Position numbers and translations under genes: made by a program
Assembly (NCBI RefSeq): GCF_001420695.1
Contig: NZ_LJJB01000007.1
Location: 62,001-126,000, forward strand
DNA length: 64,000 nt
Direction of reading: 5' to 3'
DNA from: Brevibacillus choshinensis
Lineage (GTDB): Bacteria; Bacillota; Bacilli; Brevibacillales; Brevibacillaceae
Notes under the pieces: model-generated
What the model was told of the DNA's origin: nothing
The model's input: only the letters and a program-made list of their open reading frames with translations
Databases searched by the model: none
Part shown: positions 33,312 to 42,961 of the stretch, piece after piece
Position numbering within the stretch: the stretch's first letter is position 1
How the letters are laid out: every line of letters begins with the position of its first letter

Positions 33312-34399
33312 ACATACATGCAGTTATATTGGCGGCCGGAAAAGGAACGCGGATGAAATCCCGATTGTACAAGGTCATGCATCCGGTTTGCGGCAAGCCA
33401 ATGATCGAGCACGTCGTCGAAGCAGTAGAAGACCTGGCATTACATAAACTAGTCGTGGTGATCGGCCATGGTGCAGAAGCGGTCATGCATCAGCTGGGAG
33501 ACCGCGTCAGCTACGCCCATCAACAAGAGCAGTTGGGTACAGCGCACGCCGTGTGGATGTGCCGTGAAGCATTGGAAAATCAGGAGGGGATCACCCTCGT
33601 CTTAAATGGAGATACACCTTTGGTACGAAAAGAGACGTTGCATCAACTCCTCTCCTATCACCGGGAGAGGGGAGCAGCGGCTACTGTACTGACTGCGATC
33701 GTAGACAATCCGACCGGATATGGCAGGATCATCCGCGACGAGAGCGGCAACGTCAGACGGATTGTGGAAGAGAAGGATGCTACCTTGGGCCAGAAAAAGG
33801 TGTGTGAGATTAGCACGGGTATCTTTTGCTTCGATAATCGCAAGCTCTTTGAAACGATACCGCTCGTCTCTAATGATAACGCGCAAGGGGAGTATTATTT
33901 GCCGGACGTGTTGTCTCTCTTGCAGGATCAAGGCTCCGTGATTGGTGCGTATGTTGCAGATGATCCGGAAGAAGGGGCAGGTGTCAATGACCGGATCCAG
34001 CTGGCGCAAATGGAACAAAAACTGCGAAAACGAATCAATGAACGCCACATGAAGGGTGGCGTGACGATCATTGATCCGGTCTCGACCTATATTGATTCGG
34101 ACGTGCAGATCGGATCAGATACGGTAATTTATCCAGGCTCCTATCTAAGCGGACATACCCGAATCGGAGAAGGGTGCGCGATTGGGCCAAACGCACACGT
34201 GATCGACAGTGCAATCGAGAGCCATGTGCAAGTGAGTTCATCTACCGTCGTAGGCAGCAGGATTCCACGCGACGCCATTGTTGGTCCGTACGCGTATGTG
34301 AGTGGGGAAACAGGAAAATCAGTGGAGCGAGCAGATGAGCGTCACCTTCGCGAGGAACATTTGCTAGCAACTGCGCAAGCAACCGGAGGACGATGCTGA
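33308..34399 (+). CDS. GlmU-like UDP-GlcNAc pyrophosphorylase with shortened C-terminus
   Basis: 363 residues against ~456 for bifunctional GlmU. The uridyltransferase domain is complete: VILAAGKGTRMKS (8-18), QQEQLGTAHAV, LNGDTPLV, GYGRIIRDESG and NDRIQLAQME. From ~250 only the first turns of the left-handed beta helix follow (STYIDSDVQIGSDTVIYPGSYL, then GCAIGPNAH), and the chain ends in a polar tail without the acetyltransferase His/Asn/Lys region. So it should make UDP-GlcNAc from GlcNAc-1-phosphate but not acetylate GlcN-1-phosphate. Probably an operon-specific paralogue of a housekeeping glmU elsewhere (inference). Confidence 0.85.
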   Translation: MNIHAVILAAGKGTRMKSRLYKVMHPVCGKPMIEHVVEAVEDLALHKLVVVIGHGAEAVMHQLGDRVSYAHQQEQLGTAHAVWMCREALENQEGITLVLNGDTPLVRKETLHQLLSYHRERGAAATVLTAIVDNPTGYGRIIRDESGNVRRIVEEKDATLGQKKVCEISTGIFCFDNRKLFETIPLVSNDNAQGEYYLPDVLSLLQDQGSVIGAYVADDPEEGAGVNDRIQLAQMEQKLRKRINERHMKGGVTIIDPVSTYIDSDVQIGSDTVIYPGSYLSGHTRIGEGCAIGPNAHVIDSAIESHVQVSSSTVVGSRIPRDAIVGPYAYVSGETGKSVERADERHLREEHLLATAQATGGRC

Positions 34400-35325
34400 T
34401 ACCGCGATGGGCACGGACTGGCATACACCATATTTGGGTATGGTTGTTGGCTGCCATCTGCGTTTCGATCGTTATGTGGGCCTTGTTACAGCTCCGTTCC
34501 ACCCCTTCCTATATCAAGGCGACATGGATTTGGGATGCCAGCATCATTTCTTCACAAACAGAGGAAATCGTCGCCTTTGCCGAACAATACGACATCAATT
34601 TGATCTATCTGCACATTGAGCCGACAACGCTTCGCCCTCAGGATTATCGTGACTTTATCCAAACGGCAAGCCGAGCGTCCATCCGGGTCGAAGCGTTGGG
34701 AGGCGATCCGAACTGGGCATTGACAGCGAATCGTGGGAGCATTAGCGATCTCATCTCCTGGGTGAAGGCCTTTAACCGTTCGGCCAAGCCAGATGAGCAA
34801 TTTCAGGGCATCCACGTAGACATTGAGCCGTACCTTTTATCCGAATGGAAGAAGGATCAGGACGACGTCGTAAAGCAATGGATGAAAAATGTCGTCTATC
34901 TGACTGCGGAAACGAAAAAAGACTCCAGCTTGCTGGTCAGCGCTGATCTTCCCTTTTGGATCGATACCGTGACCGTACCGGGGGAGTCAGAAAAAGTGAG
35001 CAACTGGATGGTAGAGCGTCTGGACAGCATCACCTTGATGGCCTATCGAAATCACGCGCAGGGCCCGAATGGCATTGTTGACATCGTGCATAGCATCGTA
35101 GCGGATGCGAATGCGCGTAAAAGTGGCTCAGTAGTGGTAGGAGTCAATATTTTGGAATCCAAGGAAGGCGCAAATGTGAGTTTTCACCAAGACGGAACAG
35201 CCGAAATGGAGAGCCAACTGGCGATCCTGCAGGACGAGCTTGCGGAAAATCCCGCCTTTGCGGGTAGCGCTGTTCACGATTACGAGAGTTGGCTCCATGC
35301 GAGCAGACGAGAGGAGTTACGATGA
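34393..35325 (+). CDS. Membrane-anchored TIM-barrel-like protein, single copy of a repeated domain
   Basis: 310 residues from ATG 34393, overlapping the previous gene by seven bases; GGAGG lies three bases upstream, a tight spacing. One N-terminal membrane helix (~14-33), then a ~265-residue domain: ATWIWDASI, INLIYLHIE, VEALGGDPNWALT, FQGIHVDIEPYLL (D143, E145), LLVSADLPFWID, ITLMAYRNHAQGPNG. Regular strand-helix alternation and the D-I-E strand end look like a TIM barrel with a GH18-like DxE site, but the family is not recognised. Likely an extracytoplasmic enzyme acting on the polymer. Confidence 0.7.
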   Translation: MLIPRWARTGIHHIWVWLLAAICVSIVMWALLQLRSTPSYIKATWIWDASIISSQTEEIVAFAEQYDINLIYLHIEPTTLRPQDYRDFIQTASRASIRVEALGGDPNWALTANRGSISDLISWVKAFNRSAKPDEQFQGIHVDIEPYLLSEWKKDQDDVVKQWMKNVVYLTAETKKDSSLLVSADLPFWIDTVTVPGESEKVSNWMVERLDSITLMAYRNHAQGPNGIVDIVHSIVADANARKSGSVVVGVNILESKEGANVSFHQDGTAEMESQLAILQDELAENPAFAGSAVHDYESWLHASRREELR

Positions 35326-37007
35326 AAGCCGCGCGAATCTACCTGAGTGTTCTCTGCCTTACGCTCGGCTTTCTATTCGGCTTTTCCCCTGCGGAAAAAA
35401 AGAGTAAAGCCACATGGATCTGGCAGTCCGAAACAATTGGCCGGGACAAGCAACAGATATTAAGCTTTTGTGAGCAAAACGAAATTACACTGATTTACTT
35501 GCGTATCGATATGAACAAAACGTATGACTACTATCGCTCCTTTATCCGGGATGCCAATGCGAGAGGGATCGAAGTGCACGCTGTCGCTGGTCATCCGGCG
35601 TGGGCTTTGGCTAGCAATCAAAAGCGCATGCTGAAGATTGTGAACTGGGTAAAGCAGTACAATGAGTCCGTGACCAGGGCAGAGCAAGTGAGAGGCATCC
35701 AGCTGGATATCGAGCCATATCTGTTGCCGCAATGGGAGACGGAGCAGGAGCGAGTCATTCGGGAATGGCAGTCAAACATCGACGTGTTCACTGCAGAGGT
35801 GAAGAAAGACAGTGACTTGGAGGCGAGCGCTGCAATCCCGTTCTGGATGGATGACATTCCTACACCGAGTAACCGGGATCTATCTCTCTCCACATGGTTG
35901 ATTTCCCGTTTCGATACGGTGTGTATCATGGCGTATCGGGACAAGCTGGATGGCCCAAACGGCCTTTTGGCTCTGGTCGAAGAGGAGATGAACCAGGCAG
36001 ACAAGCTGGAGCGCCGGGTGCTCATCGCGGTGAATATGAAAGAAATCGAGGATGACCACGCTTCGTTTGCAGAAGAGGGAGCCGAGGATATGAATCAGCT
36101 ACTGGAAAAGCTGCCGGCAAAAATGGCTGATCATCCTTCTTACAGCGGGAATGCGATCCACGATTATCGGTACTGGAAGGAGGCTGCTGGTGTGACGCCA
36201 CCGGTAATAGAACAACCGAAAGGCTATCGGGGGACGTATATCTGGCGGGCAGAAACTCTGAAGTCAGAAAGTGACGAAATTCTCGACTTCGCGAAAGAAA
36301 ACGACGTGAATCTGCTCTATGTTCGTATCGATCTCCAACAGTCCCTCGACATGTACCGGGATTTTGTCAGGAAGGCAAATGCGGCAGGGATCGAAGTGCA
36401 TGCCATGGGTGGCCATCCGATTTGGGCTCTGGAGGAAAACAGGGGTAAGATCCTGAAACTGGTCAAATGGGTTAAAGCCTACAACCAGGAGGCTTCTGCG
36501 GATGAACAATTCTGCGGAGTACATCTGGATATCGAACCGTACGTCATGCCACGCTGGCGTGAAGACAAAGAAGCTGTGCTCCGTCAATGGATGGGAAATA
36601 TCGAGGCATTCGTTGCCGAGGCAAAAGACGGCGACCTGGAAGTAAGTGTGGACTTGGCTGCATGGCTGAACAATACCCCCACGCCGGGAAGGCCGGACAC
36701 GCCTTTTTCTCACTGGATGATGGACCAGATGGATCATACCACATTGATGGCGTTCCGGGACCGAGCTGAGAGCATCGTAGGACTGGTGGAAAGTCAGATG
36801 AAGTACGCTTCGGACAGCGGGAAAAAGCTCGTTGTAGCCGTAGAGACGAAAGAGTCTCACGAAGGGAATTTCGTCAGCTTCTATGAAGAAGGAATGGGCG
36901 AGATGAATCGCCAGCTCGAACGGGTAGCTCAGCTGCTGGGTGGTTATTCCTCGTATATGGGACAAGCCATTCACGCCTATGAATACTGGAAAAACGGAAA
37001 AGACTAA
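35322..37007 (+). CDS. Exported protein with two tandem copies of the same TIM-barrel-like domain
   Basis: 561 residues from ATG 35322 (GGAG upstream), overlapping the previous gene as ATGA. N-terminal signal or anchor helix (~5-22). Domain A (~28-287) and domain B (~303-561) are homologous to each other and to the preceding protein: TWIWQSE / TYIWRAE, IQLDIEPY (D129, E131) / VHLDIEPY (D403, E405), CIMAYRDK / TLMAFRDR, AIHDYRYW / AIHAYEYW. A Pro-rich linker (~290-302) separates them. The DxE pair is kept in all three copies, so all may be catalytic. Last gene of the polysaccharide operon. Confidence 0.75.
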   Translation: MKAARIYLSVLCLTLGFLFGFSPAEKKSKATWIWQSETIGRDKQQILSFCEQNEITLIYLRIDMNKTYDYYRSFIRDANARGIEVHAVAGHPAWALASNQKRMLKIVNWVKQYNESVTRAEQVRGIQLDIEPYLLPQWETEQERVIREWQSNIDVFTAEVKKDSDLEASAAIPFWMDDIPTPSNRDLSLSTWLISRFDTVCIMAYRDKLDGPNGLLALVEEEMNQADKLERRVLIAVNMKEIEDDHASFAEEGAEDMNQLLEKLPAKMADHPSYSGNAIHDYRYWKEAAGVTPPVIEQPKGYRGTYIWRAETLKSESDEILDFAKENDVNLLYVRIDLQQSLDMYRDFVRKANAAGIEVHAMGGHPIWALEENRGKILKLVKWVKAYNQEASADEQFCGVHLDIEPYVMPRWREDKEAVLRQWMGNIEAFVAEAKDGDLEVSVDLAAWLNNTPTPGRPDTPFSHWMMDQMDHTTLMAFRDRAESIVGLVESQMKYASDSGKKLVVAVETKESHEGNFVSFYEEGMGEMNRQLERVAQLLGGYSSYMGQAIHAYEYWKNGKD

Positions 37008-37085
37008 TGTCTGGTACAGCGTACCGGCGTGCCGATTTCATGTACAATAGAGAAAAATGAGTGCAGAGAAAGAGGCGAAATTGCC

Positions 37086-37604
37086 ATGCGGGATATACAA
37101 AGCCGCCACAATGGCCTTCCACCGCGCACACCCGACATGTTGTACAACATCGTGCGCAAGTTTTATCGGGGCGCAGTCAGCCATTACGATCTGATCCAGG
37201 AGAAAAAAGCAGTGGTGCGTGCCACGTGGGAGCATCAGAAAGCAACCGGAGAGGATGCCGAGCTTCGTCAGGCACTTCATACGTTGTTTCTCGAATTTCA
37301 CTTTTACGTGACTTGCTGGCTGCAAATAGAAATGGCGTTGTTTCGGTTGGCTAGACAGGACGAAGAGCAATCCCGTGTGCTGGAACGCTTTCGCCCTGAT
37401 TTGGAAAAGCATCTGGGAGTCCGTGAGCAGTTGGATCAGACGGAGGCTTGTGTCGAGGCTCAGCTTCGGCAGGATGGACCAAATGGAGCTTCTGTAGAGC
37501 GAGATATGTACTGGTTTGAGGGGATCACTTTTACTGTAGATGAACAGAGCCTGCAAACTTTGCACGCGCTGTATGAGGCGATCCAGCAAGCGAGGACGAA
37601 ATAA
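37086..37604 (+). CDS. Hypothetical protein (172 aa)
   Basis: ATG 37086 gives MRDIQSRHNG; a weak GAGGCG is nearby and TACAAT at ~37041 is a possible -10. The predicted product is mostly helical and charged with a central aromatic stretch (LFLEFHFYVTCWLQIEMALF) that is amphipathic rather than membrane-spanning. The last third (YWFEGITFTVDEQSLQTLHALYEAI) may be a small alpha/beta element. No family recognised. It is separated from the polysaccharide operon by 78 bases and a possible promoter, and is convergent with the coat-like gene. Confidence 0.65.
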   Translation: MRDIQSRHNGLPPRTPDMLYNIVRKFYRGAVSHYDLIQEKKAVVRATWEHQKATGEDAELRQALHTLFLEFHFYVTCWLQIEMALFRLARQDEEQSRVLERFRPDLEKHLGVREQLDQTEACVEAQLRQDGPNGASVERDMYWFEGITFTVDEQSLQTLHALYEAIQQARTK

Positions 37605-37611
37605 GCTGAAT

Positions 37612-37652
37612 AAAAAAAGCGTGGCTGTCATGAAAAAGACAACCACGCTTTT
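37612..37652. terminator. Bidirectional terminator
   Basis: AGCGTGGCTGTC and GACAACCACGCT arms (one G-T pair), flanked by A7 on the left and T6 on the right. Confidence 0.88.
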
Positions 37653-37655
37653 TTA

Positions 37656-38534
<879 letters not shown>

Positions 38535-38634
38535 GAGAAGACCACCTCCTGCACCATATCTTTTCCAAGGTTCGCCAGGTAATGCACGAAATGACGAAAC
38601 AAGAGAATTCTTTATTTTGCAGAAAATGGATGCG

Positions 38635-38664
38635 CAAAAAACATGCCGGATCGTTAACCGGCAT
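38635..38664 (-). terminator. Terminator of the yheC/D-GNAT operon
   Basis: On the minus strand CATGCCGG and CCGGCATG arms with an eight-base loop, then T6; it overlaps the last codons of the GNAT gene. Confidence 0.85.
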
Positions 38665-39136
38665 GCTCCTGCAGATCGTTCGGATTCCAGTGCCCAAAGG
38701 CTAGCCACAGCGTTGGTTTTCCTGTAGGACCGATGCTTGCTTTTACAGGCTCAAATCCTAACCCGCGAAACAATGCCAGACTGGCTTCATTGTCTAGAGC
38801 AACCCGCACATACAGTTTGGGCAGCCGCTGACACAGGTGAGCGGTCAGCGCTTTGCCGATGCCGCGATTGCGATATCGTTTGTCGACAACCAAAAAGGAG
38901 TGTCCAAGACCACAGCGCGATACCGCAAACATGCCGATCACACGCTTTCCGTTTATCGCTAGCGCCACCGTCGTTCCTTGCTCCGACATCTTTTTGGGCG
39001 TGAGGCGTGTCAGCCAGTCGATTGCATGCTTGGTAATGCGGCGATCTCCTTCCTGTCGAGCAAACCGGACCAATGTCGATTGAGATTCAGCTAATGCTTG
39101 TGGCGGCATGATCAAATATTTCAGTTTCATGTTCAT
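38654..39136 (-). CDS. GNAT-family N-acetyltransferase
   Basis: 160 residues; ATG 39136 overlaps the TAA of the upstream ATP-grasp gene (ATG 39130 is an alternative). The acetyl-CoA motif is VVDKRYRNRGIGKALTAHL (R/QxxGxG/A), followed by LYVRVALDNEASLALFRGLGFEPV, the typical end of the fold. Substrate unknown. Its coupling to the YheC/D genes suggests a role in spore-surface maturation, or it may simply be a passenger. Confidence 0.85.
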   Translation of the reverse strand: MNMKLKYLIMPPQALAESQSTLVRFARQEGDRRITKHAIDWLTRLTPKKMSEQGTTVALAINGKRVIGMFAVSRCGLGHSFLVVDKRYRNRGIGKALTAHLCQRLPKLYVRVALDNEASLALFRGLGFEPVKASIGPTGKPTLWLAFGHWNPNDLQEHAG

Positions 39137-40446
39137 TACCCCGCTACGACTCTTCGCCCACTTTGCAGGCGGGATACATACTGTGCGTAATGGATGAGAT
39201 TGGACAGAGAAAGGTGGCGAATCGTAGGTTCGTCGAATTTCTCCGGTTTGGCATTGGCTTCAAAAAACCAGAGCTTGCCGTCTTCCGTCAATCCCAGATC
39301 CATGGACATTTCAGCCAAATCTTTGATTTCCTCATTGAGAGTACGAGCGATCGTCAAACATGTCTGGTGGATCGCCGTCTCCATTTTCTCAGGATCATCA
39401 GTGAACAGAGAATGGAGTACGCTGGACAACGAATGGATGGAACCACCGCGGGGAACATGGGTGGTGATACTTTGAGACCCCGCTCTGCGGATGCCGATTC
39501 CAGTCACGCTCCACTCTCCATTTCCATCCTTTTGTACGAGCGCTCGCACGTCAAACGGCTTTCCTTGATAACGTGCCCGTTTGATTCCTTGCTGAATGAT
39601 GTATTTCTTTTGGTGAACCAGACCCTTGATATGCTTCCATACATCATCCAGATTGGTAAAACGGCGTGTGACGGCTTTTTGATCTTTCAGACGCTCTAGT
39701 CGCCACACATCGTTTTTGTATTCCACGCGCATGATTCCCTCACCAGCTTTGCCTCGAACAGGCTTTAGATAGACAAAGCGATGTTCCGTACAAAAACTGC
39801 GAAAACGAGCAAGCGTGTCAAGTTTTTTCGTCACAGGTAAAAAAGCTTGCACGTTTGGATATTTACCTAGCATCTGAAACTGTTCTTGTTTATCAAAGAA
39901 ACATCGATTAAACAGAGTGACGTTGGGCAAGTCGTTGATGCGGGAGATTGTGTTGAGCACTTCCGGACGTTGCTCCGCCTTACGGGTGGGGATGCGGTTG
40001 TATACGACGTGCGGAAAAGGGAGGATGGCTTCTTGCCAAATATTTTGGCGATCGTTATATAGGTAGCCGCGGACTTTCTTTGTCTCCCAATTGATGCTCT
40101 GCGGCGTGAATACGTACACAAGAGCTCCCCATTTTTTTCCGGAGAGGGAGATATCCTTGAAATTATCCCGATTTCCCACGAATGCTGCCCCTTCACCGAC
40201 GGTCATGATGCCGATTAATGGCCCGAGACGCAGGGAGTTGTTGACCATCTTCCAATTGATCCGGGTGCGAATGCGACCAGGTTGCTGATTGGGCAGACCG
40301 GTGTGCAACCGTTTATGGTGAGAAAAAGGTCCAAGGCTGGCGAATAACGGTTTACGGGCACGATTGGCCAATGCTTGCCGTGGAAGTTGCAGAAACCATT
40401 TGCCGCTTGGGAGGATGGTCAACCACCCGGAGCGCTTCCTTTGCAT
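39136..40446 (-). CDS. YheC/YheD-family ATP-grasp protein, paralogue 4
   Basis: 436 residues from ATG 40446 (AAGGAGGAA upstream). N-terminal Arg-rich ~65 residues, then LRLGPLIGIMTVG, the start of the YheC/D core. ATP-grasp blocks: FRSFCTEHRFVYLKPVRGKAGEGIMRV, KKYIIQQGI, PFDVRALVQKDGNGEW, and EMSMDLGLTEDGKLWFFEANAKP with metal-binding Glu and Asn. YheC and YheD of B. subtilis are coat-associated proteins made in the mother cell; the reaction, presumably an ATP-dependent ligation, is unknown. Confidence 0.87.
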   Translation of the reverse strand: MQRKRSGWLTILPSGKWFLQLPRQALANRARKPLFASLGPFSHHKRLHTGLPNQQPGRIRTRINWKMVNNSLRLGPLIGIMTVGEGAAFVGNRDNFKDISLSGKKWGALVYVFTPQSINWETKKVRGYLYNDRQNIWQEAILPFPHVVYNRIPTRKAEQRPEVLNTISRINDLPNVTLFNRCFFDKQEQFQMLGKYPNVQAFLPVTKKLDTLARFRSFCTEHRFVYLKPVRGKAGEGIMRVEYKNDVWRLERLKDQKAVTRRFTNLDDVWKHIKGLVHQKKYIIQQGIKRARYQGKPFDVRALVQKDGNGEWSVTGIGIRRAGSQSITTHVPRGGSIHSLSSVLHSLFTDDPEKMETAIHQTCLTIARTLNEEIKDLAEMSMDLGLTEDGKLWFFEANAKPEKFDEPTIRHLSLSNLIHYAQYVSRLQSGRRVVAG

Positions 40447-40488
40447 GGGTGTTCCTCCTTCCTGAAAAAACGGTGCTTTTCGCATGGA

Positions 40489-41862
40489 TCAAAAATTTGC
40501 GAGATAGCAGCTGTAATCAACGAGAAGCTTGCGAGATTCGTAGTCAGCCTCTTTGAGCCGGGCGTGCTTAAAGATGGAACGGCCAGGCTTGGAGTTCGCT
40601 TCGAACATCCATACATGACCATGAGTATCGATTCCCATATCGAGGCCTAACTCGCCCAGATCGATCCCTTTTGCCAGCTCGATCGCACTTGCTAGGCGGA
40701 TTGACGCATCCGAAATACGCTCTGTCATCAGGGCTTTTTGTCGACCAAATAGTTGCTGAAGCAGTTCATCGCCCGGAATGACGGTGCCGCCCGTTCGAAC
40801 ATGGGTGGTCACGCTGCCAGACCCTGCCACTTTGGCAGCCGTGCAGGAAACGACCCATTCATTTTGCAGGTTCTTATGCAAATGGACGCGAAAATCAAAG
40901 GGACGTCCGTGGAACGTCATCAAAGAAATTCCTTGCTGGGCGAGGTAGGAACCGACACGACGGCTGCGAAACACATGCTGGTACAGAGAAGATAGCTTGG
41001 TGAAATGACGTTTTACGTTACCGCTGCCGTTGTGATAAGACGCGTCATATCCGGCTCCTGCACGCACTACCTTTACGATGCCGTAGCCCAAACTGCCGTT
41101 TTTCGGTTTCAGGTAGACGATAGGATATTTTCGAATCAGGTTGCGTACGGTTTGCAGGGATGGAGACGTGTACGTTTCGGGTATGTGCTCATTCACTTCC
41201 GGATTGGGGTAGAGGAGCTGGTGAACGCCCCATTTGTTCAAGAAGCCGTGGTTGAACATCGGCGTGTTTGGATAATTCGCCAGCTTGTATTTGAAGTCTC
41301 GTACGGCTTCATGCTTTTCTGCAGAACGAGAGGGAATGCGGTCATATATGACATCAGGTATTGCAGTGGTCATTCTTCTCCAGACATAGGTGCCATTTTT
41401 ACCTTTGCGTAAAAACCAAGCAATCACCTCGTTTTTATCCCAGTCCACGTCATCGGGCGAAAAAATGTAGTAGAACACGCCTTTTCCTTCTTGAGCCTGT
41501 AACAGCTTTTGCAAAAACGATGTTCGTGGTCCAATCGGGTTACGAGGGTCTCTGCGTACCCCAGTCGTGACGATACCAATGGCAGGACCAAGCCGGAGAT
41601 TTTCTCCCTCGCGCTTGAGGTTGATCAGACCTCCGTGAGGGATGCTTAGCTCGTTTTGTAGTAAGCTTGTGATTTTCACGATATTCCCATCATGATTTCG
41701 CTTATCAATCAGAACAGTTGCGACTGCTTCCTTCTTTCCCAGCGTGATCGTAACCTTCTGACGGGGTCTGAGTTGCAGCTTTTGAATGAGAGTGATTGGC
41801 AGGACGATCCCATAGACATGGGAATGGGGAAGGAAGCGAAGTCGCACGCGGTTTGTTTCCAT
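40489..41862 (-). CDS. YheC/YheD-family ATP-grasp protein, paralogue 3
   Basis: 457 residues; TAGGAGGTT precedes ATG 41862. A beta-rich N-terminal domain (~1-90; RLRFLPHSHVYGIVLP, KVTITLGKKEAVATVLI) precedes LRLGPAIGIVTTGV. ATP-grasp core: KYPIVYLKPKNGSLGYGIVKV, PFDFRVHLHKNLQNEW, LGLDMGIDTHGHVWMFEANSKPG. The N-terminal barrel is shared with paralogue 1 and missing from paralogue 2. Second-last ATP-grasp gene of the operon, two bases after paralogue 2. Confidence 0.88.
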   Translation of the reverse strand: METNRVRLRFLPHSHVYGIVLPITLIQKLQLRPRQKVTITLGKKEAVATVLIDKRNHDGNIVKITSLLQNELSIPHGGLINLKREGENLRLGPAIGIVTTGVRRDPRNPIGPRTSFLQKLLQAQEGKGVFYYIFSPDDVDWDKNEVIAWFLRKGKNGTYVWRRMTTAIPDVIYDRIPSRSAEKHEAVRDFKYKLANYPNTPMFNHGFLNKWGVHQLLYPNPEVNEHIPETYTSPSLQTVRNLIRKYPIVYLKPKNGSLGYGIVKVVRAGAGYDASYHNGSGNVKRHFTKLSSLYQHVFRSRRVGSYLAQQGISLMTFHGRPFDFRVHLHKNLQNEWVVSCTAAKVAGSGSVTTHVRTGGTVIPGDELLQQLFGRQKALMTERISDASIRLASAIELAKGIDLGELGLDMGIDTHGHVWMFEANSKPGRSIFKHARLKEADYESRKLLVDYSCYLANF

Positions 41863-41864
41863 GC

Positions 41865-42956
41865 TTAGTAACCTCCTACACGCTCTTTCATGAGATAGTG
41901 AGCATAACGAACAGGCTGGGTGATCGAATGAAACTGGGCAGCTGGATCGTTTATCATGGTGAACACGGTCCGACCCGGCCTACTGTTCACTTCGATAATC
42001 CAGACATTTCCAGAGGTGTCGATGCCAATATCGATCCCGAGCTCTACCAGTTTGCCGTGAGATTTCTCTAGAAAACGTGGCAGTTCTCCGGTTAACCGAT
42101 CGATGGTCTGCTCAATCCGTGCCTGCATGGCTGGCTTGTAGTGGCGCGAGAGAAAGGGAGTGAGGGGGACGGCTTTGCCGCCGCCGTGCAGATTGGAGGT
42201 TATGCTTTTTTTATCACCGATGCGCACAGCCTTGCCTGTTGTTTCCCACTCTCCCTTCCCGTTTTTTTGGACCAACACACGGACGTCAAAAGGAGAGCCA
42301 TCGGGCGTGTGCAGCTCTAGATAGGGCTGCACAAGAAACTTCCGACCAGTAGTGAATGTGGTGACAAGAGTCTTAAGTCCCCCCGGTTCCTTGACGACTC
42401 GACGGAAAGGCTTATTTTCTTTGTTGCGGCCCGAAATTTCATAACCGCCTCGACATTCTGTAATCCTTACGACTCCGATTCCGTGAGTTCCCGCCATGGG
42501 CTTGATGATGGCTGAGCCATAGTGATCCAATGTGCCCTGGAGAGCGGAATAGGTCAAAATCTCGGTGGGCGGCAAGGAAGGGGCTAGCACTGCAGAGTGG
42601 ATGAGCATCTGGTGCACCTGCCATTTTCCAGATAGGCCGTGTCCCAAAAATGTAAGGTTACGATCGTTTTGCAACTTATCTACGAATGGTTTATAGTTGC
42701 GGTAAGCTGGGCCTACAAAACAGCGATCGTAAACGAAGGCTGGCAATGGAAAGGTGTCCGATTGCCAGGCGCCATTTTTGTATTCAAAGCCTGATACGGT
42801 TCGGGATGAAAAGTTTACCCGACGTGGGGAAAACACAAACACGCGAATACCATGCTTGCGTCCGAATAGCGTCAGCTTTTTGTAATATCCTTTGTCAATA
42901 AAGTGGGAGCCTTGGCAGCGAGTCATGATGCCTAAGGTTCTCTGATTTGCTGTCAT
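41865..42956 (-). CDS. YheC/YheD-family ATP-grasp protein, paralogue 2 (short form)
   Basis: 363 residues from ATG 42956, with AAGGTGACC upstream; GTG 42965 is a weaker choice. It lacks the N-terminal barrel and begins directly at RTLGIMTRCQGSHF. Core blocks: IIKPMAGTHGIGVVRI, KFLVQPYLEL, PFDVRVLVQKNGKGEW, LGIDIGIDTSGNVWIIEVNSRPGR. All metal and nucleotide residues of the ATP-grasp fold appear present. Five bases separate it from paralogue 1. Confidence 0.88.
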   Translation of the reverse strand: MTANQRTLGIMTRCQGSHFIDKGYYKKLTLFGRKHGIRVFVFSPRRVNFSSRTVSGFEYKNGAWQSDTFPLPAFVYDRCFVGPAYRNYKPFVDKLQNDRNLTFLGHGLSGKWQVHQMLIHSAVLAPSLPPTEILTYSALQGTLDHYGSAIIKPMAGTHGIGVVRITECRGGYEISGRNKENKPFRRVVKEPGGLKTLVTTFTTGRKFLVQPYLELHTPDGSPFDVRVLVQKNGKGEWETTGKAVRIGDKKSITSNLHGGGKAVPLTPFLSRHYKPAMQARIEQTIDRLTGELPRFLEKSHGKLVELGIDIGIDTSGNVWIIEVNSRPGRTVFTMINDPAAQFHSITQPVRYAHYLMKERVGGY

Positions 42957-42961
42957 AAGGG

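Noticed and set aside
34393-37007. Assignment of the repeated domain to GH18 chitinases
   Set aside because: Only a DxE-like strand end is shared; the full DxxDxDxE motif is absent, so the family name is not supported.
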